Part shown: positions 32,512 through 41,533 of the stretch, piece by piece | How the letters are laid out: the number at the start of each line of letters is the position of its first letter | Numbering within the stretch: position 1 is the first letter of the stretch | Origin: Roseibium hamelinense | GTDB taxonomy: Bacteria; Pseudomonadota; Alphaproteobacteria; Rhizobiales; Stappiaceae | Length of the DNA: 64,000 nt | Assembly: GCF_007830545.1 (NCBI RefSeq) | Contig: NZ_VLLF01000002.1 | Coordinates: 1-64,000 of the forward strand | Direction: 5' to 3' | The notes under the pieces: model-generated | Databases searched by the model: none | What the model saw: the letters and a program-made list of their open reading frames with translations, nothing else | Told to the model about the DNA's origin: nothing | Made by a program: the position numbers and the translations under genes

Positions 32512-32982
32512 GTGAAAGCGCGCCTCGACACGATTGACTGGCATATCTTGAAGGAACTCCAGGCCGATGGCCGGATGACCAATGTGGAGCTGGCGCGGCG
32601 GGTCGGGATATCGGCGCCGCCGTGTCTGCGCCGGGTCCGCGCGCTTGAGGAAGTCGGGCTTATCCAGGGCTACCGCACGCTGCTGGATGAAAAGCAGCTC
32701 GGCTACGACGTCACGGCTTTTGCCATGGTCGGATTGCACAGCCAGACAGAGGCCGATCTTCTGGCGTTCGAGCAAACCGTGAAATCCTGGCCGATTGTGC
32801 GCGAAAGCTACATGCTGTCTGGTGAGGTGGATTTCCTGCTCAAATGTGTGGCGCCGGATCTTCAGGCCTTTCAGAATTTCATCATCCGCGAGCTTACCGC
32901 GACACAGAATGTCGACAGTGTCCGCACCGCCTTGACCATCCGGAAGACCAAGGACGACCCGATTGTCCCGATCGAGGACTGA
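32512..32982 (+). CDS. Lrp/AsnC family regulator
   Basis: The 156-residue protein has an N-terminal HTH (DTIDWHILKELQADGRMTN, then VELARRVGISAPPCLRRV) and a C-terminal RAM/ligand domain (ESYMLSGEVDFLLKCVAPDL). GTG 32512 is the start, with AGGAG six bases upstream; the frame extends to 32413 without support. This Lrp gene commonly neighbours trxB in Hyphomicrobiales. It is convergent with the radical SAM gene. Confidence 0.92.
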   Translation: MKARLDTIDWHILKELQADGRMTNVELARRVGISAPPCLRRVRALEEVGLIQGYRTLLDEKQLGYDVTAFAMVGLHSQTEADLLAFEQTVKSWPIVRESYMLSGEVDFLLKCVAPDLQAFQNFIIRELTATQNVDSVRTALTIRKTKDDPIVPIED

Positions 32983-33081
32983 ATTCGACCAGCGCCGGTC
33001 CTCGCTGCTCATCGGGTCCTCGGCGTTCATTTGGGCGGCATGTTTTGAACCATGCCGCCAGTTTCCGTAATTTTTGCCGGT

Positions 33082-34546
33082 TCAATAGGCCTGATCAAGG
33101 GCTGGCACGTCGTCAATGATCCGTGCCTCCGGGCCGAGCAGCTTGCGGGACTGGTGCTCGACATACCGGTCAAACCAGTACATTCGGGCGTCGCAGAACA
33201 GATCCTTTTCATTCATGTGACCATATTCGGCGTGTGTGTGACCGGGAGAGCCCCCTTCGCATACGTCATGCCAACGGCACTTCTTGCAGTCGTCGATGTA
33301 TTTCGTGCGCTCGCGCATCATCTCCAGTTGGGCATGAAATTTCGGGTTCTGAAACGCCTTCTCCAACGTGGTTTCGTTTTTCAGATTTCCCCAGGAACCA
33401 GTCTTCGCTCACCCATAGCTGGTCCGCGAGAATGTCTCCTTCAGGGGTGATGCGCGGGAACGCATTGAAAAAGAAGATATGTTTCGGGAAAAGAGGGGAA
33501 TCCAGATCAAGCCGCCCTTCCGGTGTATTCCGGATATCGCCATGAAAGTTCCCGTAAACCCGCATGTTCGGGTTCGAATACCGCAGGATTCGCTCTCCAG
33601 CGGCAACCCACTCCTCTGTCGTTGGTGCGATCTTGGCCCAGGGGGTGTCTTGCGCATGGCCCTGCCGTTGCCATTGTGAGAACACCAGCTGGCCGATGCC
33701 GTGGGTTTCGGCCAGCTCGATTAGTGCATCAATTTCGTGAATGTTGCTCGCCGTGATGCAGACAAACAAAACGACATCCCTTGCCAGCCCCATTTCTTTA
33801 AACATCTGAAGCGATTTCATCGCTTCGGAATAGGACCCGACACCGCGCACCATATCGTTGGTCTGGCCATTTGCGCCCTCCAAACTCATCTGGATCCGGA
33901 CGTGTCCGATGGCACTGTCGTTGATGGACTTGATTGTTTCGGCATACTTGCGGGGGAACTTCCAGGCATTGGTGTAAAGATCAACACGGTGCCCGCAGTC
34001 CATTGCTGCATACCGCACGAAGTCCATGCAGTTCTTCCGGGCAATTGGTTCGCCTCCCGAGATGGCGAGCTGGAGACCCGCAAATGGCGGGAGCAGATCT
34101 ATGGCGCGGTAGATTTCTGCATCACTCATTTCATTGGGCAAAGGCTTGCCGGAGGCCACATAGCAGTGTTTGCAAGACAGATTGCAAGCATTGGTGATCT
34201 CCAGGTGGAGTCCAACCGGTTCGCCATGGGCATAAACCGGCGTTGAGGCCTGCCGTTGTTCGCGCATTGACGACCAGCTGAGACCAGTTGACCGCATGTC
34301 TTCATGAAGCGTCAGGAGATCGGCCGTGCAGATGTCTGTGGAGGCTGTGCCCATGATGTCTGCCAGCCGTGTTCTTCCATCAGCAAGGCGCGCATAAAAG
34401 CGCGCCCTTTGGTCCAATAAAGCCCAGTTTTGAGTGCCCGGATCAATCGTGAAGTCAAAAACCTCGCCACCATGAGACACCGCACGCCTTATCAGGTTTG
34501 GTGCGACGTAAGGCCTTTCAAAAAAGGCATGATATGGAATGGCCAT
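33082..34546 (-). CDS. Radical SAM/SPASM peptide maturase with a one-base frameshift
   Basis: The first frame runs from ATG 34546 to 33266 and the second frame from about 33390 to 33082. Residues ~10-75 resemble a PqqD/RRE peptide-binding domain (TIDPGTQNWALLDQRARFYA, DGRTRLADI). The radical SAM core follows with the cluster motif CNLSCKHC (about residue 120) and GGEP. Frame one reaches VSEDWFLG and then drifts for about 41 codons. The next frame supplies LKNETTLEKAFQNPKF and the SPASM cysteines (CKKCRWHDVC, then LFCDARMYWF). The break is at 33386-33392, GGGGAAA on the coding strand; one base fewer restores a single protein. It could be a mutation, an assembly error or programmed +1 frameshifting. 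It starts four bases after the precursor stop, with AGGTGAG as ribosome binding site. Confidence 0.85.
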
Positions 34547-34550
34547 ATGC

Positions 34551-34865
34551 TCACCTGTAGCCCGTGAATGGAACAAAAGTGACACCGGGGGCTGCGCGGA
34601 CCATGCCGGACGGAGCTGCGCGGACCATGCCGGACGGGGCTGCGCGGACCATGCCGGACGGGGCGGCCCGCACAAACGAGCCTGGCACCGGTGCTTGCCC
34701 CCCAGCGGGCGCCGGCGTCATCCCGCGTTTTTTGAGTTCGCTTTCGACATCCTCGGAACTCATTGAGAAATCTTCGAGTGCTGACACTGGAATTTTGAAA
34801 AAACGTCCGTCTGAAGTTTGAAGTACAATTGGTTCGGCTTCCTTGCCGCTTTCATCGTCTGCCAT
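34551..34865 (-). CDS. RiPP precursor peptide with tandem VRAAPSGM repeats
   Basis: The 104-residue product has an acidic N-terminus and a leader-like segment (DGRFFKIPVSALEDFS, then EDVESELKKRGM, about residues 20-48). A Pro/Ala/Gly linker follows, then three and a half copies of an eight-residue unit VRAAPSGM (about residues 64-93). It ends GVTFVPFTGYR. No cysteine is present, so it is not a sactipeptide, ranthipeptide or lanthipeptide substrate. Its stop is four bases from the start of the radical SAM gene. Repeats in the core next to a SPASM maturase are the hallmark of multi-core modified peptides. Product chemistry is unknown, and no peptidase or exporter is adjacent. Confidence 0.8.
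   Translation of the reverse strand: MADDESGKEAEPIVLQTSDGRFFKIPVSALEDFSMSSEDVESELKKRGMTPAPAGGQAPVPGSFVRAAPSGMVRAAPSGMVRAAPSGMVRAAPGVTFVPFTGYR
34591..34675. repeat. 24-base tandem repeat encoding the peptide core
   Basis: Units at 34591-34614, 34615-34638 and 34639-34662 differ at a single base; a fourth partial unit at 34663-34675 is diverged. Near-identity at synonymous sites points to recent duplication of the core unit. Confidence 0.95.
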
Positions 34866-35178
34866 AACGCCCTCTCCAATCTGCGTTAAACAACCAAAAG
34901 ACGATAAAATGTAACATGCAATCTTACTATACGTAAGATAAACTTCGAAAAATCAGACACTTGCTCAAAAGTGACCAAGCCTGAGGCGCGGCCGGTCCGG
35001 GTGCGAACGGCTGCGTGACCACGGCTGCCCGTGTTTCGACGCGCAAAATGGCTCCCAAGGGAGCGTCTCAGAGGAAGATAAAAGCTCTCAAAACGGATGC
35101 ATCTGGCATGGAAACAGCGGGCTGTTGAACAGAGCTATTTTGCAGCCCTGGAAGTGGAATCCTGCGTGCTTGAGTATG
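34866..35178. other. Gene-free spacer upstream of the RiPP operon
   Basis: It contains the palindrome at 34921-34939 in AT-rich DNA. A hairpin with arms GCTCCC/GGGAGC (near 35051-35065) is followed on the minus strand by CATTTT and could end transcription of the gene at 35179-35640. No further gene is visible. Confidence 0.5.
34921..34939. promoter_or_regulatory. Palindromic operator candidate upstream of the RiPP operon
   Basis: ATCTTAC-TATAC-GTAAGAT, perfect seven-base arms, centred about 65 bases upstream of the precursor start. On the minus strand it overlaps a TATAGT -10-like hexamer, a position suited to repression. Confidence 0.5.
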
Positions 35179-35640
35179 TCAGCTCGTTCGGCTTTGGAGT
35201 TTGCTGCGTAATTTCTTGATGATCAGTATGTCCCGCGCCGGCGCGAGAGCGAGCATAATGCTCACTGTCAGGATCAGGCAGGTGATCAGGATGACGAGCA
35301 GGAAATGCTGGTCGTAAATCACCGCATCGAGAGACCCGTCGACGCTGTCGTGTCCGGAGTATAAGCGGTTGCGAATAACGTCGTTGTAGTCGCTTTCATA
35401 GATGTCTCCCCGCTTGATGTAGCGGAGGCCATAAATGAAAGCGGCGAAAATGCTCACAGCCAGCAAAAGAGCGCCGTAGAGTTTGAGGCCGAATGACCAC
35501 AGCGGTTCATGGCGTTTGCTGACAATGCGGCGGAACACGCTGCGTTCGCGTACTTGAAGGCGCAAATATAGGTTCTGCCGGTACGCCCAAAGCGGCACCG
35601 CCAAAACAAGCAGGAAAAAACTAAGCGTATTAAATACCAT
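35179..35640 (-). CDS. Membrane protein of unknown function
   Basis: The 153-residue product has three hydrophobic helices (about residues 4-20, 48-72 and 110-133) and basic linkers between them. The loop between helices 2 and 3 is acidic and aromatic (IYESDYNDVIRNRLYSGHD). It ends in a basic tail. Nothing in it links it to the RiPP pair 310 bases downstream beyond shared strand. Confidence 0.6.
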   Translation of the reverse strand: MVFNTLSFFLLVLAVPLWAYRQNLYLRLQVRERSVFRRIVSKRHEPLWSFGLKLYGALLLAVSIFAAFIYGLRYIKRGDIYESDYNDVIRNRLYSGHDSVDGSLDAVIYDQHFLLVILITCLILTVSIMLALAPARDILIIKKLRSKLQSRTS

Positions 35641-35723
35641 CAGGTTCGCCCTTGAAGCGACGGACTGACGCTACTCTAGCGGCGCTTCCGCACGCGTCAA
35701 AGGCAAACTTGAAGGAATGTCGG

Positions 35724-36197
35724 TTAGACGAACTTGACTTCAACGATCTCGTAGGACCGAGCGCCGCCGGGAGCAGCAACCTCGACGCTGTCGCCGACGG
35801 ATTTACCGATGAGCGCGCGCGCAATCGGGGAGGAAATTGAAATCTTGGCCTGTTTGACGTCCGATTCCACATCGCCGACGATCATGTAGACCTTTTCTTC
35901 CTCGGTGTCTTCATCGACAAGAGAAACGGTTGCCCCGAACTTCACAACGTCTCCGGACAATTTGGACACGTCGATCACCTCGGCGCGCGACAGCTTGTCT
36001 TCGAGCTCGGTGATGCGGCCTTCATTGTGGCTTTGGGCTTCCTTGGCGGCGTGGTATTCCGCGTTCTCCGACAAATCGCCATGGGCGCGTGCCTCTGCAA
36101 TGGCGTCAACAATGCGCGGGCGTTCGACCGATGCGCGATGCTTCAACTCGTCCTGCAGCATCTTGTAACCGGCAGAGGTCATCGGAACTTTTTCCAT
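35724..36197 (-). CDS. greA: Transcription elongation factor GreA
   Basis: Rescues backtracked RNA polymerase by stimulating transcript cleavage. The coiled-coil N-terminal domain carries the acidic tip in [20 protein letters not shown] (about residues 32-51). The C-terminal FKBP-like domain ends [10 protein letters not shown]. At 157 residues it is the normal length. AAGGTC precedes the ATG. It lies downstream of carB on the same strand, separated by a strong terminator. Confidence 0.97.
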   Translation of the reverse strand: MEKVPMTSAGYKMLQDELKHRASVERPRIVDAIAEARAHGDLSENAEYHAAKEAQSHNEGRITELEDKLSRAEVIDVSKLSGDVVKFGATVSLVDEDTEEEKVYMIVGDVESDVKQAKISISSPIARALIGKSVGDSVEVAAPGGARSYEIVEVKFV

Positions 36198-36249
36198 GGG
36201 TCTCAGACCTTCAGTTTATTGGGTCCCCCTCTATCAAGGACCGCGTGTC

Positions 36250-36290
36250 ACAAAAACAAACCGGGCCGGGAAAGGCATCCTTTCCCGGCC
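36250..36290 (-). terminator. Rho-independent terminator after carB
   Basis: A perfect 12-base stem GGCCGGGAAAGG/CCTTTCCCGGCC with a three-base loop, followed on the minus strand by TTTGTTTTT, 21 bases beyond the carB stop. Confidence 0.9.
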
Positions 36291-36310
36291 TGGGCTCGAC
36301 TATCTTAGCC

Positions 36311-39300
36311 TCAGGCGAAATAAGATTGCAAAGGCTTTACTTCAAGGCTGCCAGACTTAAACGCAACAATACCTTTCGCTGCGGCAACAGACCCTGCAAG
36401 TGTTGTGTAATATGGTACCTTATTCAGCAAGGCCGCCCGGCGCATCGACCGGCTGTCCGAAATCGCCTGCGCCCCTTCCGTGGTGTTGAACACCAGCTGC
36501 ACTTCACCGTTCTTGATGGCATCGACGATATGTGGCCGGCCTTCCAGTACCTTGTTGATTTTAGTACAGGAAATTCCATTTTCATTGAGGAACTGCTGGG
36601 TCCCGCCTGTCGCGATAATGGCAAAGCCTGCAGCCTCCAGGCTGCGCACCGCCTCAACAACACCGGCCTTGTCCTGATCGCGCATGGACACAAACACAGT
36701 GCCGGTCTCCGGTACACGCGTCCCCCCACCGATCTGGGATTTCGCAAAAGCGGTGGAAAATGCGGTGTCGAGACCCATGACCTCACCGGTCGAACGCATT
36801 TCCGGGCCCAGGATCGTGTCGACGCCCGGGAACCGGGCAAACGGGAACACGGCCTCTTTGACCGCGACATGATTGAGCGGCTTTTCACTCAAATTGAATG
36901 AGGCCAACGGTTCGCCTGCCATGACGCGGCTGGCGATCTTTGCAAACGGCGCGCCGACGGTCTTGGCGACAAAAGGCACGGTCCGGGAAGCACGCGGGTT
37001 CACCTCCAGCACATAGATCTCGCCATCCTTGATGGCGTATTGCACGTTCATCAGCCCGCCGACTTCAAGCGCCAGGGCAAGAGCCGTGGTCTGGCGTTTC
37101 AATTCTGCGATCAGCTCTTCGGACAGAGAGAAAGGCGGAAGCGAGCAGGCGCTGTCGCCAGAGTGAATGCCGGCTTCTTCGATGTGCTCCATGATCCCGC
37201 AAACAAAGACGTCCTTGCCGTCGCACAGCGCATCGACATCGACTTCGATCGCGCCTTCCAGATACCGGTCGAACAGGAGCGGATTTGTGCCCAGAACCGT
37301 GTTGATCTGTCCGGTCTTGTCATTCGGGTATTTCGCCCGCACTTCGGCAGGGACCAGCTCGGGCAGTGTTCCCAAGAGGTAGGAATTGAGCGCTTCCTCA
37401 TCACGGATGATTTGCATCGCGCGTCCGCCAAGAACGTAAGACGGGCGAACCACCAGGGGCAATCCAAGCTGGTTGGCGATCAAGCGGCCCTGCTCAACCG
37501 AGTAGGCAATCCCGTTTTCGGGCTGCTTCATGTCCAGCTTGATCAAAAGCTTCTGGAACCGGTCGCGGTCTTCGGCCAGATCGATCATGTCAGGTGAGGT
37601 TCCGAGGATCGGAACGTCCGCTTTCATCAGTGCCTGTGCCAATTTCAGCGGTGTCTGACCGCCGAACTGGACAATCAGGCCATGCAACGTGCCGTTTTCC
37701 TGCTCCTTGCGAATGATCTCCAGGACGTCTTCCGATGTCAGCGGCTCGAAATAGAGCCGGTCAGACGTGTCGTAGTCCGTGGAAACCGTTTCCGGGTTGC
37801 AGTTGACCATGATGGTTTCATAGCCAGCGTCCTCGAGGGCGAACGCGGCATGACAGCAGCAATAATCGAACTCGATACCCTGACCGATGCGGTTCGGTCC
37901 GCCGCCCAAAATGACGACCTTCTTGCGGTCGGACGGATTGGCTTCACATGCTGGAGCCCCGATGAACGGCGCCTCATAGGTGGAATACATATAGGCGGTC
38001 GGGGAGGCAAATTCCGCGGCGCATGTGTCGATCCGCTTGAACACGGGGTGCACGTCCAGATCGCGGCGCTTGCGGGCGATATCCGCCTCTGAAAGGCCAC
38101 TCAATCCTGCCAGCCTGGCGTCTGAAAAGCCCATGCTTTTCAGCATGCGCAAATTGACGGCGTCTTCGGGTAGTCCGTTCAAGCGGATCTTCTGCTCCAT
38201 CGCAACGATCTGGGCCATTTGCTCCAAGAACCAAGGATTGATTTTGGACGCCTGGTGAATGTCGTCGAGGCTGACGCCCATGCGCATGGCTTGAGCGACG
38301 TAGAGCAGCCGTTCCGGTGTCGGGGTCGAGATTGCCGCCCGGATCGCGTTCATGTCGTCGTCTTGGCCGAGACCGGGAATGTCGATCTCATCCAGTCCAT
38401 TCAGTCCGGTTTCCAGCCCGCGCAGGGCTTTTTGCAAGCTCTCACAGAAGTTCCTGCCGATCGCCATCACTTCGCCAACCGACTTCATGGCGGTCGTGAG
38501 TGTCGGCTCGGAGCCCGGGAACTTTTCAAAGGCGAAGCGGGGGATCTTCGTCACGACATAGTCAATTGACGGTTCAAACGAAGCAGGCGTTGCACCGCCG
38601 GTGATGTCGTTTTCCAGTTCATCCAGCGTGTAGCCGACCGCAAGCTTGGCAGCGACCTTGGCAATCGGGAATCCGGTTGCCTTTGAAGCAAGAGCGGATG
38701 AGCGGGACACCCGCGGGTTCATTTCAATGACAACCAGACGTCCGTTGTCCGGATTGACCGCGAACTGGACGTTGGAGCCGCCGGTTTCGACGCCGATCTC
38801 ACGCAAAACCGCCAGCGAGGCGTCGCGCATGATCTGGTATTCCTTGTCGGTCAGTGTGAGCGCCGGAGCAACCGTGATGGAATCGCCCGTATGCACACCC
38901 ATCGGATCAACGTTCTCAATCGAGCAGATGATGATGCAGTTGTCCGCCTTGTCACGGACGACTTCCATTTCATACTCTTTCCAGCCCAGAAGGCTTTCAT
39001 CGATCAGGACCTGACCAACGGGAGACGCATCGATTCCGGAGCGGACGATTGTCTCGTATTCTTCTCGGTTGTAGGCGACACCGCCGCCAGTTCCGCCCAG
39101 CGTGAAGGCGGGACGGATGATGGCCGGAAGGCCGATCTCATCAAGAGCCCGCATCGCCTCCAGATACCCGGCATTGCGATCATAGCCGGTAATCTTTCCG
39201 TTCTCGCCGCGGATGGCCGGAGACGAGGCGATCGCCGCTCTCGGGTTTTCCAGCCCGATTGCGTCCATGGCAGCCCTGAATTTTTCCCGGTCTTCCGCCT

Positions 39301-39673
39301 TTTCGATCACATCGGCGCGGGCGCCGATCATCTCGACACCGAACTGTTCCAGAACACCCATTTCCTGAAGATCAAGCGCGCAGTTCAGCGCGGTTTGTCC
39401 GCCCATGGTTGGCAAGAGCGCGTCCGGGCGTTCCTTTTCAATGATTTTGGCGACAATGTCGGGCGTAATCGGCTCAATGTAGGTGGCATCGGCAAGATCC
39501 GGATCGGTCATGATCGTTGCCGGGTTCGAATTCACCAGAATGATGCGGTAGCCTTCCTCACGCAGCGCTTTGCACGCTTGTGTTCCCGAATAGTCGAATT
39601 CGCAGGCCTGGCCGATGACAATCGGGCCAGCGCCAATGATCAGGATGGAGGAAATATCTGTGCGTTTTGGCAT
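36311..39673 (-). CDS. carB: Carbamoyl-phosphate synthase large subunit
   Basis: Makes carbamoyl phosphate from bicarbonate, ammonia (channelled from CarA) and two ATP, for arginine and pyrimidines. The two tandem ATP-grasp halves are each recognisable: [17 protein letters not shown] at the start and [17 protein letters not shown] at about residue 570. A C-terminal MGS-like regulatory domain has the motif [10 protein letters not shown]. Length is 1120 residues, slightly longer than the E. coli enzyme. ATG 39673 is chosen because [17 protein letters not shown] matches family starts. carA lies 1.9 kb away, the split arrangement usual in this group. Confidence 0.98.
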   Translation of the reverse strand: MPKRTDISSILIIGAGPIVIGQACEFDYSGTQACKALREEGYRIILVNSNPATIMTDPDLADATYIEPITPDIVAKIIEKERPDALLPTMGGQTALNCALDLQEMGVLEQFGVEMIGARADVIEKAEDREKFRAAMDAIGLENPRAAIASSPAIRGENGKITGYDRNAGYLEAMRALDEIGLPAIIRPAFTLGGTGGGVAYNREEYETIVRSGIDASPVGQVLIDESLLGWKEYEMEVVRDKADNCIIICSIENVDPMGVHTGDSITVAPALTLTDKEYQIMRDASLAVLREIGVETGGSNVQFAVNPDNGRLVVIEMNPRVSRSSALASKATGFPIAKVAAKLAVGYTLDELENDITGGATPASFEPSIDYVVTKIPRFAFEKFPGSEPTLTTAMKSVGEVMAIGRNFCESLQKALRGLETGLNGLDEIDIPGLGQDDDMNAIRAAISTPTPERLLYVAQAMRMGVSLDDIHQASKINPWFLEQMAQIVAMEQKIRLNGLPEDAVNLRMLKSMGFSDARLAGLSGLSEADIARKRRDLDVHPVFKRIDTCAAEFASPTAYMYSTYEAPFIGAPACEANPSDRKKVVILGGGPNRIGQGIEFDYCCCHAAFALEDAGYETIMVNCNPETVSTDYDTSDRLYFEPLTSEDVLEIIRKEQENGTLHGLIVQFGGQTPLKLAQALMKADVPILGTSPDMIDLAEDRDRFQKLLIKLDMKQPENGIAYSVEQGRLIANQLGLPLVVRPSYVLGGRAMQIIRDEEALNSYLLGTLPELVPAEVRAKYPNDKTGQINTVLGTNPLLFDRYLEGAIEVDVDALCDGKDVFVCGIMEHIEEAGIHSGDSACSLPPFSLSEELIAELKRQTTALALALEVGGLMNVQYAIKDGEIYVLEVNPRASRTVPFVAKTVGAPFAKIASRVMAGEPLASFNLSEKPLNHVAVKEAVFPFARFPGVDTILGPEMRSTGEVMGLDTAFSTAFAKSQIGGGTRVPETGTVFVSMRDQDKAGVVEAVRSLEAAGFAIIATGGTQQFLNENGISCTKINKVLEGRPHIVDAIKNGEVQLVFNTTEGAQAISDSRSMRRAALLNKVPYYTTLAGSVAAAKGIVAFKSGSLEVKPLQSYFA

Positions 39674-39863
39674 CTGGGCTCGCAGGGGCTCGCAGCAACC
39701 GTCCCCGGTACAGTGCATTCCGGGGTCGGCGCGGCCGATGGATGAATAACGATGTTGGCTGAGCGCGTCTTATAGGCAAAAGCTGCGGGGTATGAAACCC
39801 CGCGCATGCCCGATTCAGATAAGAATTTTGGAACCGTGCGCTGCTGCGCACCGCAGCGCAGAG

Positions 39864-40184
39864 TTATGCCAAGGCGTCGGTGCTCTTGTCGTCTTCGGCA
39901 CTGTTGGACGCTGGTGCGTTCAGGACTTCCCGGCGCCCGTTGAAGTCAACAATCCCTCTCGAAAGCGCATAACAGGCAAGCCGAATCGATTTGGGAATAT
40001 CGACCGGTCGGCCGTCCCGGTTTCCCTTTTCGTAATACTGGATCATCCGTTTCTTGAGGCCGAGCTGATCCGCTGCTTCCTTTTGCTTCAGCCCAAGTGA
40101 TTTTCGCCAATCGCGGAACTGTTCCGGACTCATCACTGGTTCGGCGCTTGCGGTCTTGATCGAAGATGGTTTGTCTTTTGTCAT
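39864..40184 (-). CDS. XRE-family helix-turn-helix regulator
   Basis: The 106-residue protein has a Cro/C1-type HTH at about residues 17-55 (MSPEQFRDWRKSLGLKQKEA followed by QLGLKKRMIQYYEKG). A short tail follows (RLACYALSRGIVDFNGRREV). The format resembles single-domain chromosomal XRE regulators rather than a phage repressor. The target is unknown. ATG 40184 lacks a strong ribosome binding site. Confidence 0.75.
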   Translation of the reverse strand: MTKDKPSSIKTASAEPVMSPEQFRDWRKSLGLKQKEAADQLGLKKRMIQYYEKGNRDGRPVDIPKSIRLACYALSRGIVDFNGRREVLNAPASNSAEDDKSTDALA

Positions 40185-40990
40185 GCGGTATCGAGCGATT
40201 TGAAGAAGGGCCAGTCCAGCCGGGCCGCATTCAGTGCGGTCTTTATGGCCCTTTAAAAATCCCTTTCCTGTCAAACTGTCAATCCGGAAGTGCACATTGT
40301 GCGACTTTACGAGGCTGGTTTGATCGATTTTTCTAGGACTTGTCAGGGTGGTTACTCAAAACTTGATGTTTATCCGCATCTTTTTTATTGGCAGCGCGCT
40401 ACAAAAACAGCGAGAATTTTCATATGAGCGCTCATTCGAAAATTCTCGAAACGATGAAACGATGCAATTAATTGCGGCAGTCAATCAGTATAGAACTTTT
40501 GATTATTGTCGAAATTGACAGTTATCAAGGTTTTTTGATGGAGTACCGAGCAGACCTCTCGTTAAGGCAGAAGACGTCGCAAATTTGTACATTCGTTCTA
40601 TCTTGGATGTTCAAAATGGTAATGGAGTTATCAATAATTAATATTACAGGAAATCTACCCCTGGTGAGTAGAACTGTATTGGTAAATTCGGCGTTTCAAC
40701 ATAGATTTCAATTTGCGAAAACATGGAATTAGGAACTGTATCGTTCCAAACTATTAAGATATAACCGTACGTGCGAATTTTTTGCATGGATTATTGACGC
40801 AGGATCGGTGTATAAGACCGCCATAAAATTTGTGTAATGCTTCGTTCGGGCGGGGTGTCCGACCAGCGTACGAACGGGCGCGTTCACAAGGCTTCGTGTG
40901 GGACCACGGCGCGATAATGGTGGGTATTGCGGCGAGGTGGGGCTCAAGTGGACGTTTGCACATGCAAACAACAAGATCGGGCAAGAGACT
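40185..40990. other. AT-rich gene-free region between two regulators
   Basis: About 800 bases distinctly richer in AT than the neighbours. A 38-base dyad lies at 40411-40448. The longest frame (40472-40732) has no ribosome binding site or family signature and is not called. It may be a decayed insertion or a large regulatory region for the MerR gene. Confidence 0.5.
40411..40448. promoter_or_regulatory. 38-base near-perfect palindrome
   Basis: Outer arms CGAGAATTTTC and GAAAATTCTCG (11 bases, perfect) flank a perfect 12-base core palindrome ATGAGCGCTCAT. Only two symmetric base pairs mismatch. No U-tract follows on either strand, so a terminator is unlikely. A protein-binding site or cruciform-forming element is more likely. 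Confidence 0.7.
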
Positions 40991-41437
40991 ATGAACAACC
41001 TCGCGACCAAAATGGTAGCAGTTCCGGATATTGCCGGCGCTGTCGACTACACAAATGAACAGGACGATCGCGTTCTGGCCATCTCCGAAATGTCTGAACT
41101 TTTTGGGGTGACCCTGCGCACGTTGCGTTTCTATGAAGAAAAGGGTTTGTTGAACCCAGTGCGCCGCGGCGCCCGCCGGTTCTACGGCCACCGCGATGTG
41201 TCGCGCATGCGCGTCATCCTTCAAGCCAAGAAAATCGGATTGACGCTCGTTGAAATTCGCCGGGTGATCAAGCTGGTTGAGGGCGACAGCCCGAAAGATC
41301 TGCAGTATTCCGAGCTCTTGGAAATTTGTGAAAACCAGCAGGTCTTGCTGGCTGAGCAAAAAGCGCTTGTTGAAGAGCAGGTCGCAGAAGTCGACAACGT
41401 CGTCTATTCGCTGAAGGAACTTGTTGACCAGCGCTAA
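40991..41437 (+). CDS. MerR family regulator
   Basis: The N-terminal MerR HTH (AISEMSELFGVTLRTLRFYE with EKGLLNPVRRGARRFYGH) occupies about residues 30-75. A long C-terminal coiled coil (about 100-145, LLEICENQQVLLAEQKALVE) mediates dimerisation. No metal-binding cysteine cluster is seen; the only Cys is in EICENQ. The effector is unknown. AAGAG precedes ATG 40991. It is the conserved neighbour of carA in this group. Confidence 0.88.
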   Translation: MNNLATKMVAVPDIAGAVDYTNEQDDRVLAISEMSELFGVTLRTLRFYEEKGLLNPVRRGARRFYGHRDVSRMRVILQAKKIGLTLVEIRRVIKLVEGDSPKDLQYSELLEICENQQVLLAEQKALVEEQVAEVDNVVYSLKELVDQR

Positions 41438-41462
41438 TCAGCTGGAACAGGTCTATAAAAAT

Positions 41463-41490
41463 GCCCGGCCATTTTGTGGCCGGGTTTTTT
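41463..41490 (+). terminator. Rho-independent terminator after the MerR gene
   Basis: CCCGGCCA pairs with TGGCCGGG (loop TTTTG) and is followed by six T, 26 bases beyond the stop. Confidence 0.92.
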
Positions 41491-41533
41491 ATTTGGCATT
41501 CAGGACCCGCCTGACGGGCGCCTGGAGGGACCG

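Noticed and set aside
34591-34675. Possible CRISPR or minisatellite unrelated to coding
   Set aside because: Units are contiguous without spacers, a multiple of three, and in frame within a gene.
40472-40732. 86-codon frame in the AT-rich island
   Set aside because: No ribosome binding site, no recognisable family, hydrophobic composition expected from AT-rich noise.
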